Made by a program: the position numbers and the translations under genes. Below, in pieces: positions 16,486-24,476 of a DNA stretch of 64,000 nucleotides (the stretch's first letter is position 1; each line of letters starts with the position of its first letter). The stretch is from JANLTP01 sp031363055. Its GTDB lineage: Bacteria > Pseudomonadota > Gammaproteobacteria > Burkholderiales > Burkholderiaceae_E. The DNA is taken from the NCBI GenBank assembly GCA_031363055.1, contig JANLTP010000188.1, positions 1 through 64,000 of the forward strand, read 5' to 3'. The notes below the pieces were generated by a model. It made no database searches, was not told the origin of the DNA, and saw nothing but the letters and a program-made list of their open reading frames with translations.

Positions 16486-19293
16486 ATGCAACAGCGGATT
16501 CAATTCAAAGGGGGCGAGAACCGTACGTTGGTGGTCAATCTGACCGTAAACGGCAAGCCGGTACAAATCGAAGTGTCACCACTCAGCCGCCTGTCCGAGG
16601 TACTGCGTGACCGCCTGCAATTGACCGGCACCAAGGTGGGCTGCCACGCCGGCGATTGCGGCGCCTGCACTGTGTTGCTCGACGATGAGCAGATCTGCTC
16701 CTGCATGCTGGCGGTCGCGCAATGCGAGGGCCGATCGGTGACGACGGTCGAGGGCTTGTCCAGCAGGCGAGGCGAGCTCAGCGAATTGCAACGCGGTTTT
16801 ATTGCCGGCGGTGCCGCGCAATGCGGTATTTGTACGCCAGGCATGTTGATGGCCGCCGAGGACATTTTGAGGCGCCATCCTGACCCAACGGCCGAGCAGG
16901 TTCTGGACGGACTCGCAGGCGTGCTGTGTCGCTGTACCGGATACCAGAAGATTGTCGAAGCGGTGCTGGCGGTGGCGAAGCAGCGCTCATTGATATCGAC
17001 GCTGGCATCTGCGCCAGCGCAACGAACCCGCGCCGTCGGGGCGCGCCTCGATCGGCTTGATGCGCACGCGAAAGTCACCGGGCAGGCGCTGTTTGGCGCC
17101 GATACTGCGCCAGCCAATGCGCTGTGGATGCGCGTGCTTCGCTCGCCGCATGCGCGTGCCAGTTTCAGCTTCGGCGACCTCGATTCTTTTGTCGTGCGGC
17201 ATCCGGGGATCACCGGTCTGGTTCACGCCGGCGATATTCCGAACAATCGATTCGCGATCTTCGCTGATCTGCGCGATCAACCAGCACTGGCCGAGCTGCG
17301 GGTGCGTATGCGCGGGGAGGCCATCCTGGCGGTGGTCGGTACCCAGCCGGCGATTGAAGCGCTCGATCTGACCGAACTGCCAGTGCGCTGGACCGTAGAA
17401 CCGGCGGTCACTGAAATATCGGATTCCCTGCAACAAGCCGCCAATGGCGGCGAGCCCATTCAGACACGTTGGCCTGATAACGTACTCTGTCGAGGCCGGG
17501 TGGTTCGCGGCGATGTCGATTCCGAGTCCGCCGCCATCCGGTTGACGGCCGAGATGTCGACGGCCTACGTCGAACATGCCTATATCGAGCCCGAAGCCGG
17601 TTATGCCGAGTGGCATATCGAGCAGGGCGTCGAGCGGGTGCACGTGTTTGCCTGCACCCAGACACCGTACATGGATCGCGACGAAATCGCCGCCATGTTC
17701 GCGCTGGCGCCCGAACAGGTCAGAATCATTCCGTCGGCGGTTGGCGGTGGTTTCGGTGGCAAGCTGGACATTTCGATTCAACCGCTGCTGGTGGCAGCCG
17801 CGCGAAAATTCCGGGTGCCGGTTCGCATTGTTTACAGTCGACCCGAGTCGATGGTCTCCACTACCAAACGGCATCCAGCGCTGATGCGGGCAACGTTGTC
17901 GGCCGCTGATGATGGCGCGCTACTCGCCTATGATTTTTCGGGCGACTTCAATACCGGCGCGTATTCCTCCTGGGGACCGACGGTCGCCAATCGAGTGCCG
18001 ATTCACGCCAGCGGCCCGTATCGCATCCGCCATATTCGTGCCTTGACGCGAGCGGTGTTGACCAATAATGCCAACGGCGGTGCGTTTCGCGGTTTCGGCG
18101 TGCCGCAATCGACCTTGATCAATGAACTGCTGATCGATCAGATGGCCGAACGCCAGCATATCGATCCTCTGGAGTTTCGCATCAAACACGCACTGCGGGC
18201 GGGTGATCACACGGCCACCGGTCAATTGCTGAGCGCCAGCGTCGGTCTGCTTGAATGTCTGAACGCCCTGAAGACTGAATGGCCGATCAAACGACAATTA
18301 GCGCAACAGTACAACGAGCTTCATCGCGACGGACTGCTGCGCCGTGGTGTCGGCATCGCCTGCATGTGGTACGGCATCGGCAACACGGTGATTGCCAATC
18401 CGTCATCCATGACACTGGCCCTGCAACCCGACGGCCGATTTTTGTTGCATAACGGCGCGGTCGATATCGGCCAGGGTACTTACACCATCATGGTTCAGAT
18501 TGCCGCCGATGCACTCGGGGTGCCGGTCGACTTCATTGATCAGACATCGGCCGATACCGACTTGACGCGTGACGCCGGCAAGAGTTCGGCGTCGCGTCAG
18601 ACCTTTGTGTCGGGTAATGCGGCACGCTTGGCGGCCGAGGACTTGCGCGGCCAACTGTTGCGCTTGCTCGGTGCCACGGATGATGCGCAAATTGACATCG
18701 ACGACGGTCTGCTGATGGCGCGTTCTGCCTGCGAGCTTCGATCGATCAAACTGGCCGATTTGAGCCGACGCCCGGATGGCTACCTTGCATTGGGCGAAGG
18801 CTACTTCAATCCGCCGACCATTGCGCTCGATGCCGATGGCCAGGGTGTGCCGTATGCGACCTATGGTTTTGCGGCCCAGTTCGCCGAGGTCGAGGTGGAC
18901 ATCACACTCGGTACGGTACGCGTGTTGTCGGTGCATGCCGCGCACGATGTTGGCCGCGCCATCAATCCGACTCAGGTTGAAGGGCAGATTCACGGCGGCA
19001 TTGCGCAAGGCCTCGGACTCGCGCTGATGGAAGAATACGTGAGCGGGCGAACCGATAATTTGCATGACTATCTGATCCCCACCGTTGGCGACATGCCGCA
19101 GATGATCACCCACCTGATTGAAGATCCCGAGCCGCTTGGACCGTACGGCGCCAAGGGCGTTGGTGAGCCAGCGCTGGTGGCTACCGCGCCGGCGATCCTG
19201 AATGCGATTTACCATGCCGCCGGCGTGCGCATGATGCAAGTCCCGGCGACGCCGGATCGGGTGCTGGCGGCTCTGCGGGAGCTACGGTCATGA
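16486..19293 (+). CDS. fused [2Fe-2S] / molybdopterin subunit of a xanthine-dehydrogenase-family hydroxylase
   Basis: 935 residues combining two usually separate subunits. Residues 1-160 carry a plant-type [2Fe-2S] site (C53, C58, C61, C73 in CHAGDCGACTVLL and CSC) and the second cluster CGICTPGMLM / CRCTGYQK. From about 180 the a/b-hammerhead and Mo-cofactor domains follow, with GGGFGGKLDIS (Mo-pterin loop), NGGAFRGFGVPQ, DIGQGTYTIMVQIAADALG and the catalytic-glutamate motif GAKGVGEPALVATAPA near the end. Start ATG 16486, not the earlier in-frame codons that overlap the FAD gene. It would hydroxylate an N-heteroaromatic ring next to nitrogen using water. Context points to nicotinate or a close analogue; the substrate is not readable from the sequence. 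Confidence 0.9.
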   Translation: MQQRIQFKGGENRTLVVNLTVNGKPVQIEVSPLSRLSEVLRDRLQLTGTKVGCHAGDCGACTVLLDDEQICSCMLAVAQCEGRSVTTVEGLSSRRGELSELQRGFIAGGAAQCGICTPGMLMAAEDILRRHPDPTAEQVLDGLAGVLCRCTGYQKIVEAVLAVAKQRSLISTLASAPAQRTRAVGARLDRLDAHAKVTGQALFGADTAPANALWMRVLRSPHARASFSFGDLDSFVVRHPGITGLVHAGDIPNNRFAIFADLRDQPALAELRVRMRGEAILAVVGTQPAIEALDLTELPVRWTVEPAVTEISDSLQQAANGGEPIQTRWPDNVLCRGRVVRGDVDSESAAIRLTAEMSTAYVEHAYIEPEAGYAEWHIEQGVERVHVFACTQTPYMDRDEIAAMFALAPEQVRIIPSAVGGGFGGKLDISIQPLLVAAARKFRVPVRIVYSRPESMVSTTKRHPALMRATLSAADDGALLAYDFSGDFNTGAYSSWGPTVANRVPIHASGPYRIRHIRALTRAVLTNNANGGAFRGFGVPQSTLINELLIDQMAERQHIDPLEFRIKHALRAGDHTATGQLLSASVGLLECLNALKTEWPIKRQLAQQYNELHRDGLLRRGVGIACMWYGIGNTVIANPSSMTLALQPDGRFLLHNGAVDIGQGTYTIMVQIAADALGVPVDFIDQTSADTDLTRDAGKSSASRQTFVSGNAARLAAEDLRGQLLRLLGATDDAQIDIDDGLLMARSACELRSIKLADLSRRPDGYLALGEGYFNPPTIALDADGQGVPYATYGFAAQFAEVEVDITLGTVRVLSVHAAHDVGRAINPTQVEGQIHGGIAQGLGLALMEEYVSGRTDNLHDYLIPTVGDMPQMITHLIEDPEPLGPYGAKGVGEPALVATAPAILNAIYHAAGVRMMQVPATPDRVLAALRELRS

Positions 19294-20909
19294 GTGAATC
19301 GAAGTCCGGTCGCCCCTTAACTCCTGAGCCTATAGCGCCGCGCGGTGATGGCCTGGCGAACACGCCCGAAGTCGTCGCCGCCAGGGCGCCGGATAATATG
19401 TCGCTCAACAAGATCCAGTGTGATGCTTGTCCGGTCCTGTGCCAGATCAGTGCCGGACGGTTGGGTGCCTGTGATCGCTGGGGAAACGTCGACGGCGTGC
19501 TCAAACGCATGGATCCTGTCTTGCTCATGCGCCGACCCGGCGTTGCGCTGGTGGCGCGTGGCAGCGCTGATTTCCCCGATGCCGATTCGCGCGAGAACGG
19601 CACCACCGAGGTCGCCACGCCGAATACTGAGTGGGACGGATCACTGCTGGAGCACGCGCCGGTATTCATATCCGGGGTCGGCAGCGGCACGACCTACCCG
19701 GACTACAAACCAGCGCCGTTCATTGTCGCCAGCCAACACGAAGGCGTCGACATGGTCACGGTGGTCACCGAAGGGATCTTCAGCTATTGCAGCTTCAAGA
19801 TCAAGATCGATACCGACCGATATCTGGGACCCGAGCAAGCTACCGTGCGCTACCGGGGCGAGTCGGTTGGGCACGTCACCACCATCGAATACGGTTCACA
19901 GTTCTTGTCGCTGGGCGGCGTTCATCATTTGACCGGCGGCAGCAAAAAAGAGGGTCGCCTGACCTGCGATCTGATGCTCGCTCTGGGCAATCAACAAGCC
20001 GTCGATCTGGCGATTGAGGGCGGCGCCCAACTGACGGTGCAGGCCGGTCGCGCGCCGATCGTCAACGGTGTGCCGGAAGAGCGCATGCGGGTCGGTTGTG
20101 GTTCGGCCACGATCGGCATTTTCGCCAAGCAGTGGTTCGGACATGCGGACGAAGTTGTGGTCGTCGACGATCACATCACCGGCGTGCTGAGCGAACATCA
20201 GGCGGGGCGCTGTCTCGACATGGTGCCGAGCGGCATTCGCTTGCGCGGTCGCAAGTCGACGCCGGGCCGCTATTTTCAGGTCGCCAATCCGGGCACCGGT
20301 TGGGGCGGCACCGACATACGCGATCCGTTGACGATCATTGAGGCCTGGGATCCGAAAACCGCCAAACCGGGTGTGCGGTTATTGATGGTCTCAACCACTG
20401 GTGAACATGCTGACTACTTTGTGCTCGATGAAAACTTGAATCCGCAGCGCATGCCAATGCCCGATGTGCTGGCGCAAACCGTGCAGCGAATCGGCGAGAA
20501 CTGTGAGCCGGCGATGGCAACCGTACTGTTTGTGGGCGGCGCTGGCGGCAGCTTGCGTGCCGGCGTCACCGATAATCCGGTGTTGCTGACCCGCTCGATC
20601 AAGAATCTGTTGACCCGCGTCACCTGTGGCGGTGCACCGGCCTATGTCTGGCCCGGCGGTGGCATTACGGTCATGGTCGATGTTGCGCGCATGCCCGCTC
20701 AATCGTTTGGTTCGGTGCCGACGCCGGCGATCGTGGCACCGATCGAATTCACCTTGCGCCGCCGCGACTATCAATTGCTCGGCGGACATATGGACCGTAT
20801 CCAGTCGATCGAATCGGTGCTCGCCGATTCGCATCATCGAATTCAGGATTGGCCGTCGACCAATCCGTGGCCGCAAGCGGGCGTGCTGAATCAATCGGGT
20901 TACGAGTGA
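19290..20909 (+). CDS. hnr: 6-hydroxynicotinate reductase family protein
   Basis: 539 residues. In Eubacterium barkeri this enzyme reduces 6-hydroxynicotinate to 1,4,5,6-tetrahydro-6-oxonicotinate with reduced ferredoxin, and carries covalent flavin and Fe-S clusters. Here a four-cysteine motif C44-x2-C47-x3-C51-x9-C61 (KIQCDACPVLCQIS) can hold one cluster. Long family-like blocks follow, such as GSQFLSLGGVHHLTGGSKKE, RMRVGCGSATIGIFAKQWFG, VVVVDDHITGVLSEHQAG and GWGGTDIRDPL. I see no added two-cluster ferredoxin domain. ATG 19290 overlaps the Mo-subunit stop (ATGA); M37 at 19398 is a possible inner start because the first 36 residues look unconserved. The order Mo hydroxylase, reductase, enamidase strongly supports the role. 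The exact substrate remains inferred. Confidence 0.85.
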   Translation: MSESKSGRPLTPEPIAPRGDGLANTPEVVAARAPDNMSLNKIQCDACPVLCQISAGRLGACDRWGNVDGVLKRMDPVLLMRRPGVALVARGSADFPDADSRENGTTEVATPNTEWDGSLLEHAPVFISGVGSGTTYPDYKPAPFIVASQHEGVDMVTVVTEGIFSYCSFKIKIDTDRYLGPEQATVRYRGESVGHVTTIEYGSQFLSLGGVHHLTGGSKKEGRLTCDLMLALGNQQAVDLAIEGGAQLTVQAGRAPIVNGVPEERMRVGCGSATIGIFAKQWFGHADEVVVVDDHITGVLSEHQAGRCLDMVPSGIRLRGRKSTPGRYFQVANPGTGWGGTDIRDPLTIIEAWDPKTAKPGVRLLMVSTTGEHADYFVLDENLNPQRMPMPDVLAQTVQRIGENCEPAMATVLFVGGAGGSLRAGVTDNPVLLTRSIKNLLTRVTCGGAPAYVWPGGGITVMVDVARMPAQSFGSVPTPAIVAPIEFTLRRRDYQLLGGHMDRIQSIESVLADSHHRIQDWPSTNPWPQAGVLNQSGYE

Positions 20910-20917
20910 TCGTGATT

Positions 20918-21844
20918 ATGAAAGTCGACGTTATAAAACACGACCGTATAAAGCACGACTTTATTGAGCGCGAAGAACACGACATTAACCGATCGGGAAT
21001 TTATCGCGCCCGACTGGCTGATGGTCGTTGGCATTTTCAACATGGCCCGATCGATCTCATCATCACGCTCGACGGTCCACCCGATGTCAGCCAGCGCGGT
21101 ATCGACGCGGCCTGGCGAAGTTTTCAAGGTGTGTTGCTCGAGCTTTGCGCCGAATTGACACTATTACGGGCAGACGGCATCCCCGCCTCGCGGTTTGTGT
21201 CGCCGATTGCACAACGGATGGCCGACGCCTGTTGGCCGTTTCATGAACGCTTCGGCCTGTTCGTGACGCCCATGGCCGCAGTCGCTGGCAGTGTTGCCGA
21301 GGAAATACTCAAGCATCTCGTGCTGCCCGGAATCAAGCGAGCCAGCGTCAATAATGGTGGCGATATTGCGTTGTATGTTGCAGCCGATCAACACTTCGAC
21401 ATTGGTGTCGTTTCAGAGTTCAAGACGCACGGGCCTGCCGCCTTGCCCGCGCTGGCCGCCACGGTCCGCATCGATCACGACAGTGGCGTACGCGGTATTG
21501 CAACGTCGGGCTGGCGTGGCCGCAGTCTTTCGATGGGCATTGCCGATGCCGTCACCGTGCTTGCCAGGACGGCCGCCGCCGCTGACTCGGCGGCCACCTT
21601 GATCGCCAATGCCGTCAATGTTGAACATCCCGGAATTGTTCGTCTGCCCGCCGATCAGGTGCGCGATGACTCCGATCTGCAGTCCCGGTTGGTGACCTGT
21701 TCAGTTTGCGCATTACCGGGCGCCTCGATCGATGCGGCCCTGGACAAGGGTGCCGCCTTCGCCGAGCGCGCACTTGACGCCGGTCTGATCGAGTCGGCGT
21801 TTCTGGTGTTGCAAGGATCGACTCGCGCGGTGCGCGCGCACTAG
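20918..21844 (+). CDS. UPF0280 family protein (ApbE/FMN-transferase-like)
   Basis: 308 residues, opening after a 15-nt repeat that encodes VIKHDRIKHDFIE. The body is UPF0280: GPIDLIITLDGPPDVSQRGI, FVTPMAAVAGSVAEEILKH near residue 120, and ASVNNGGDIALYV near 155, the last resembling the N-x-G-G-D motif of ApbE flavin transferases. IATSGWRGRSLSMGIADAVT follows. UPF0280 is distantly related to ApbE, which attaches FMN covalently to proteins. Because the E. barkeri reductase has covalent flavin, a dedicated maturation role for the neighbouring reductase is an attractive inference. Start is uncertain: ATG 20918, or in-frame GTGs at 20912 and 20906. Confidence 0.8.
   Translation: MKVDVIKHDRIKHDFIEREEHDINRSGIYRARLADGRWHFQHGPIDLIITLDGPPDVSQRGIDAAWRSFQGVLLELCAELTLLRADGIPASRFVSPIAQRMADACWPFHERFGLFVTPMAAVAGSVAEEILKHLVLPGIKRASVNNGGDIALYVAADQHFDIGVVSEFKTHGPAALPALAATVRIDHDSGVRGIATSGWRGRSLSMGIADAVTVLARTAAAADSAATLIANAVNVEHPGIVRLPADQVRDDSDLQSRLVTCSVCALPGASIDAALDKGAAFAERALDAGLIESAFLVLQGSTRAVRAH
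20930..20974. repeat. 15-nt imperfect tandem repeat at the start of the UPF0280 gene
   Basis: Units GTTATAAAACACGAC (20930) and CGTATAAAGCACGAC (20945), with a weaker third unit at 20960. It encodes repeating I-K-H-D residues in the first 20 codons, a region unlikely to belong to the conserved fold. Confidence 0.65.
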
Positions 21845-21878
21845 CCCTCGCGACAACAGCATTGACGGAGACTACTGA

Positions 21879-22463
21879 ATGCCTGCCGAAATCAGAAAAA
21901 TTCAGATCCTGGTCGATGAAACGCATCGCGAGATGGGTCGAGCCATCTCGCCACCAACGCGTCGTGCAGTCGCGATCGCGGTCATCACCAATCCCTGCGC
22001 CGGGCGCTATGTGGAAAATCTCGATGAGTTGATTGCTATCGGTGAAGAACTCGGCGCGCTGCTCGGCGCCGCCTGCGTCAAGGCGCTTGGCATCAGCCCG
22101 GCGGCTGCGCACAGTTATGGCAAGGCTGCCATCGTTGGCGAAGCCGGTGAACTCGAACACGCCGCCGCCCTGCTGCATCCGAAGCTCGGTGCGCCGCTCA
22201 GAAAGGCAGTCGAAAAAGGCGCGGCGCTGGTGCCATCGGCCAAGAAAATGGGTGGCCCGGGTACCGCCATCGATATTCCCCTCGGACACAAGGACGCTGC
22301 TTTTGTGCGCAGTCATTTCGACGCCATTGAAGTGCGCGTGTCGGACGCACCCAGAGCCGGCGAGATTGTGGTGGCCGTTGCGGTGACTGACAGCGGTCGG
22401 CCGCTGGCGCGAATTGGCGGCCTGCAAGCCCATGAGGCCAAGGGTGAGGACGGCCTGCGTTGA
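21879..22463 (+). CDS. DUF1185 family protein (annotated elsewhere as 'amino acid synthesis')
   Basis: 194 residues starting MPAEIRKIQILVDETHREMG, with a GGAG site 8 bases before ATG 21879. Visible features: VITNPCAGRYVENLDELIAI near residue 36, SYGKAAIVGEAGELEHAAAL near 83, GGPGTAIDIPLGHKDAAFVR near 120, and HFDAIEVRVSDAPRAGE. These match the DUF1185 family. No biochemical activity is established that I can state. It sits between the UPF0280 and enamidase genes, all on the same strand, so it probably handles an intermediate or cofactor of the same pathway. This is the only protein of the cluster whose chemistry cannot be guessed. Confidence 0.8.
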   Translation: MPAEIRKIQILVDETHREMGRAISPPTRRAVAIAVITNPCAGRYVENLDELIAIGEELGALLGAACVKALGISPAAAHSYGKAAIVGEAGELEHAAALLHPKLGAPLRKAVEKGAALVPSAKKMGGPGTAIDIPLGHKDAAFVRSHFDAIEVRVSDAPRAGEIVVAVAVTDSGRPLARIGGLQAHEAKGEDGLR

Positions 22464-22478
22464 TACAGTTAGAGCACA

Positions 22479-22542
22479 GTAGTTTTGGAGAGTCGCGGTT
22501 TTGAAGAGTAGTAGTTTTGAAAAGTAGTAGTTTTGAGGAGTT
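22479..22542 (+). repeat. 16-nt tandem repeat, 4 units, carrying the enamidase ribosome-binding site
   Basis: Four consecutive 16-nt units with consensus GTAGTTTTGAAGAGTA fill nearly the whole 82-bp gap before the enamidase gene. The last unit ends in GAGGAG, placed 5 bases from ATG 22546, so it supplies the Shine-Dalgarno site; earlier units carry the related GGAGAG, GAAGAG and GAAAAG. Confidence 0.85.
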
Positions 22543-22545
22543 CTA

Positions 22546-23748
22546 ATGGCTGGACCGGATTTGAGCCGTAAGTCAGGCAAGGTTGTCATACGTAACATCG
22601 GTTTGTTGCTATCGGGCGATATCGAGCGACCGATTCTCGATGCCGACACCATCGTCATTGACGATGGCATCATCAGTGCCGTGGCGAAGTACGCTGATTG
22701 CGACGTTGCGCAGGCACTGGTCGTGATCGACTGTCGCGGTACTTGCGTCGCGCCGGGCCTCATCGATGCGCATACCCATCCGGTATTTGGCGACTGGACG
22801 CCGCGCCAAAGTCAATTGGGCTGGATCGAGTCATGCATGCACGGCGGCGTGACCACCATGATCTCGGCGGGCGAAGTGCACTTGCCCGGTCGACCGAAAG
22901 ATATCGTCGGACTCAAGGCTCTGGCGATCACGGCGCAACGGGCCTTTGAGGGCATGCGCGCTGCCGGCGTTGGCGGTGGTGTCAAGGTGTTGGCCGGCGC
23001 ACCGATCATTGAGCAGGGTATGGTCGAGCAGGATTTTGCCGAGTTGTCGGCGGCCGGCGTCAAGCTGCTGGGCGAGATCGGCCTGGGTTCGGTCAAGGCT
23101 GGTCGGGAGGCGCGGCAGATGGTTGACTGGGCGCGCAAATACGGTATGCAAAGTACCATTCACACCGGTGGCCCGTCGATTCCAGGTTCGGGATTGATCG
23201 ACCGGGACGTCGTACTTGAAGCGGACGCCGACATCATTGGTCATATCAACGGTGGCCATACGGCGCTGCCATATCGGCAAGTCTGTGATCTGTGCGAGCG
23301 CAGCAGCCGGGCGATTGAAATTGTTCATAACGGCAATGAGCGTATTGGCATACTGACGGCCAAACATGCCATGGAACTGAACTGTCCGCACCGTGTCATT
23401 TTAGGCACCGATGCACCGGCCGGCTCGGGCGTTCAGCCACTCGGCATGCTCCGGTTGATCGCACTGATTTCGTCCATGGCCAACATACCCGCCGAGATCG
23501 TGTTCGGATTTGCGACCGGTAACGTCTGTCGAATTCGGTCCCTGAATCAAGGGCTGATCGAAGTGGGTCGCGCCGCCGACTTTGTCTTTTTGGATATGGC
23601 ACAAAACTCGGCCGGCAAGAACATTCTGGACAGCATTGAATTGGGCGACCTGCCGGGCGTCGGTATGGTCATGATCGACGGTCTGGTGCGTTGTGAGCGC
23701 AGCCGCAACACACCGCCTGCTGCGCAAGTGCCAATCGTTGAACACTGA
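22546..23748 (+). CDS. ena: enamidase-type amidohydrolase
   Basis: 400 residues. In E. barkeri enamidase hydrolyses 1,4,5,6-tetrahydro-6-oxonicotinate to 2-formylglutarate and ammonia using a binuclear metal site. The expected ligands are all present: H76 and H78 (LIDAHTHP), E177 (LLGEIGLGSVK), H206 (STIHTGGPSIPGSG), H233 (IIGHINGGHTA) and D289 (ILGTDAPAGSG). The block HGGVTTMISAGEVHLPGRPK (100-119) and the tail CERSRNTPPAAQ are, from memory, strikingly close to the E. barkeri enzyme. It is distinct from hydantoinases and guanine deaminases. It follows the reductase, UPF0280 and DUF1185 genes. A 16-nt repeat array lies immediately upstream. Family call is strong; substrate by context. Confidence 0.88.
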   Translation: MAGPDLSRKSGKVVIRNIGLLLSGDIERPILDADTIVIDDGIISAVAKYADCDVAQALVVIDCRGTCVAPGLIDAHTHPVFGDWTPRQSQLGWIESCMHGGVTTMISAGEVHLPGRPKDIVGLKALAITAQRAFEGMRAAGVGGGVKVLAGAPIIEQGMVEQDFAELSAAGVKLLGEIGLGSVKAGREARQMVDWARKYGMQSTIHTGGPSIPGSGLIDRDVVLEADADIIGHINGGHTALPYRQVCDLCERSSRAIEIVHNGNERIGILTAKHAMELNCPHRVILGTDAPAGSGVQPLGMLRLIALISSMANIPAEIVFGFATGNVCRIRSLNQGLIEVGRAADFVFLDMAQNSAGKNILDSIELGDLPGVGMVMIDGLVRCERSRNTPPAAQVPIVEH

Positions 23749-23754
23749 GAAAAC

Positions 23755-23767
23755 GGGCGCTGCGCCC
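23755..23767. terminator. short GC-rich hairpin after the enamidase gene
   Basis: GGGCGCTGCGCCC can fold into a 5-bp stem with a 3-base loop, 7 bp after the enamidase stop. No T-run follows, so at best it is a weak terminator or pause site separating the catabolic genes from the TetR gene. Confidence 0.3.
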
Positions 23768-23769
23768 TT

Positions 23770-23811
23770 GAGCATTGAACCGTGAGCATCGAGGCGTGAA
23801 CATCGAACCTG
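23770..23811 (+). repeat. 14-nt imperfect tandem repeat (3 units) at the TetR gene start
   Basis: Units GAGCATTGAACCGT (23770), GAGCATCGAGGCGT (23784) and GAACATCGAACCTG (23798). The unit is not a multiple of 3, and candidate start codons (TTG 23775, GTG 23796) lie within it, so copy-number change would alter the start context. Confidence 0.7.
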
Positions 23812-24467
23812 CGGTCTCGCCGGTTGTGAGCGAGCGGCCGCCGACGGCTCGCAAGCGTCGCGACGCGGTCGCCACCCGAGCGAAAATCTTGCGTGCCGCC
23901 ACCGCTGAATTCTCCAAACAGGGTTTTGCTGGCGCGCGCGGCGATCGGATTGCGCGCCGAGCCGCCTGCTCCGAGCGCATGGTCTATTACTACTTTGGCA
24001 GCAAGGTGGGGCTGTTTCGCGAAGTTCTGGAGGCTGCTTATTTTGCGTTGCGCGAGGCCGAACGATCGCTGGCGCTGGACCAGCTGGCACCCTCTGAGGC
24101 GCTGGATCGATTTTGCCGCTTTGTCTGGCGTTATTACCTCGATCACCCCGAGTTCATTGGCCTGGTCAACACCGAGAATGGGCAACAGGCCCGGCACTTG
24201 CGCCGATCAGGGCGACTCGACGAGTTGGTCTCGCCGATCCTGGGATTGCTCGAGACTCTGGTCGAGCGCGGTGTTCAGTTGCGGGTGTTCAGGGCCGGCG
24301 TCGATGCCGAGGAACTCTACATTGCGATTGCCGCCCAGGGCTATTTTTATCTGTCGAATCAGCACACACTGTCGGCCGTGCTGGGCAGCGATCTGCGCAG
24401 CCCGAAACGGCTCGAGCGACATTGGCAAACCAGTGCCGATTTGATCCGGCGATTTGTTGCGGGATAA
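23796..24467 (+). CDS. TetR/AcrR family transcriptional regulator
   Basis: About 223 residues. The N-terminal helix-turn-helix is seen in RAKILRAATAEFSKQGFAGA, GDRIARRAACSERMVYYYFG and SKVGLFREVLEAAYFALREA. The ligand domain contains FCRFVWRYYLDHPEFIGLVN, reminiscent of the RutR-like subgroup that controls N-heterocycle catabolism. Start is uncertain because the region lacks ATG: GTG 23796 is given here, with TTG 23775 and GTG 23826 as alternatives. It is 47 bp after the enamidase gene and 9 bp before pncB. It is the likely repressor of the operon at 15618, with the palindrome at 15589 as candidate operator. The ligand may be nicotinate or a hydroxylated product. Confidence 0.85.
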   Translation: MNIEPAVSPVVSERPPTARKRRDAVATRAKILRAATAEFSKQGFAGARGDRIARRAACSERMVYYYFGSKVGLFREVLEAAYFALREAERSLALDQLAPSEALDRFCRFVWRYYLDHPEFIGLVNTENGQQARHLRRSGRLDELVSPILGLLETLVERGVQLRVFRAGVDAEELYIAIAAQGYFYLSNQHTLSAVLGSDLRSPKRLERHWQTSADLIRRFVAG

Positions 24468-24476
24468 CATCTGTCG

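Noticed and set aside
16486..19293. Second xanthine dehydrogenase for purines
   Set aside because: The purine-specific HFYLE glutamate context and subunit layout seen in xdhAB are absent, and its neighbours are ring reductase and enamidase, not purine genes.
19290..20909. Identity as barbiturase or cyanuric acid hydrolase (ring-opening amidohydrolase)
   Set aside because: The sequence has an N-terminal four-cysteine cluster and conserved blocks of the 6-hydroxynicotinate reductase family, with no three-fold repeat of the AtzD/barbiturase fold.
22479..22542. CRISPR array or phage attachment repeats
   Set aside because: Units are directly adjacent 16-mers without spacers; the other repeat loci have unrelated unit sequences, and no cas, integrase or phage gene is present.
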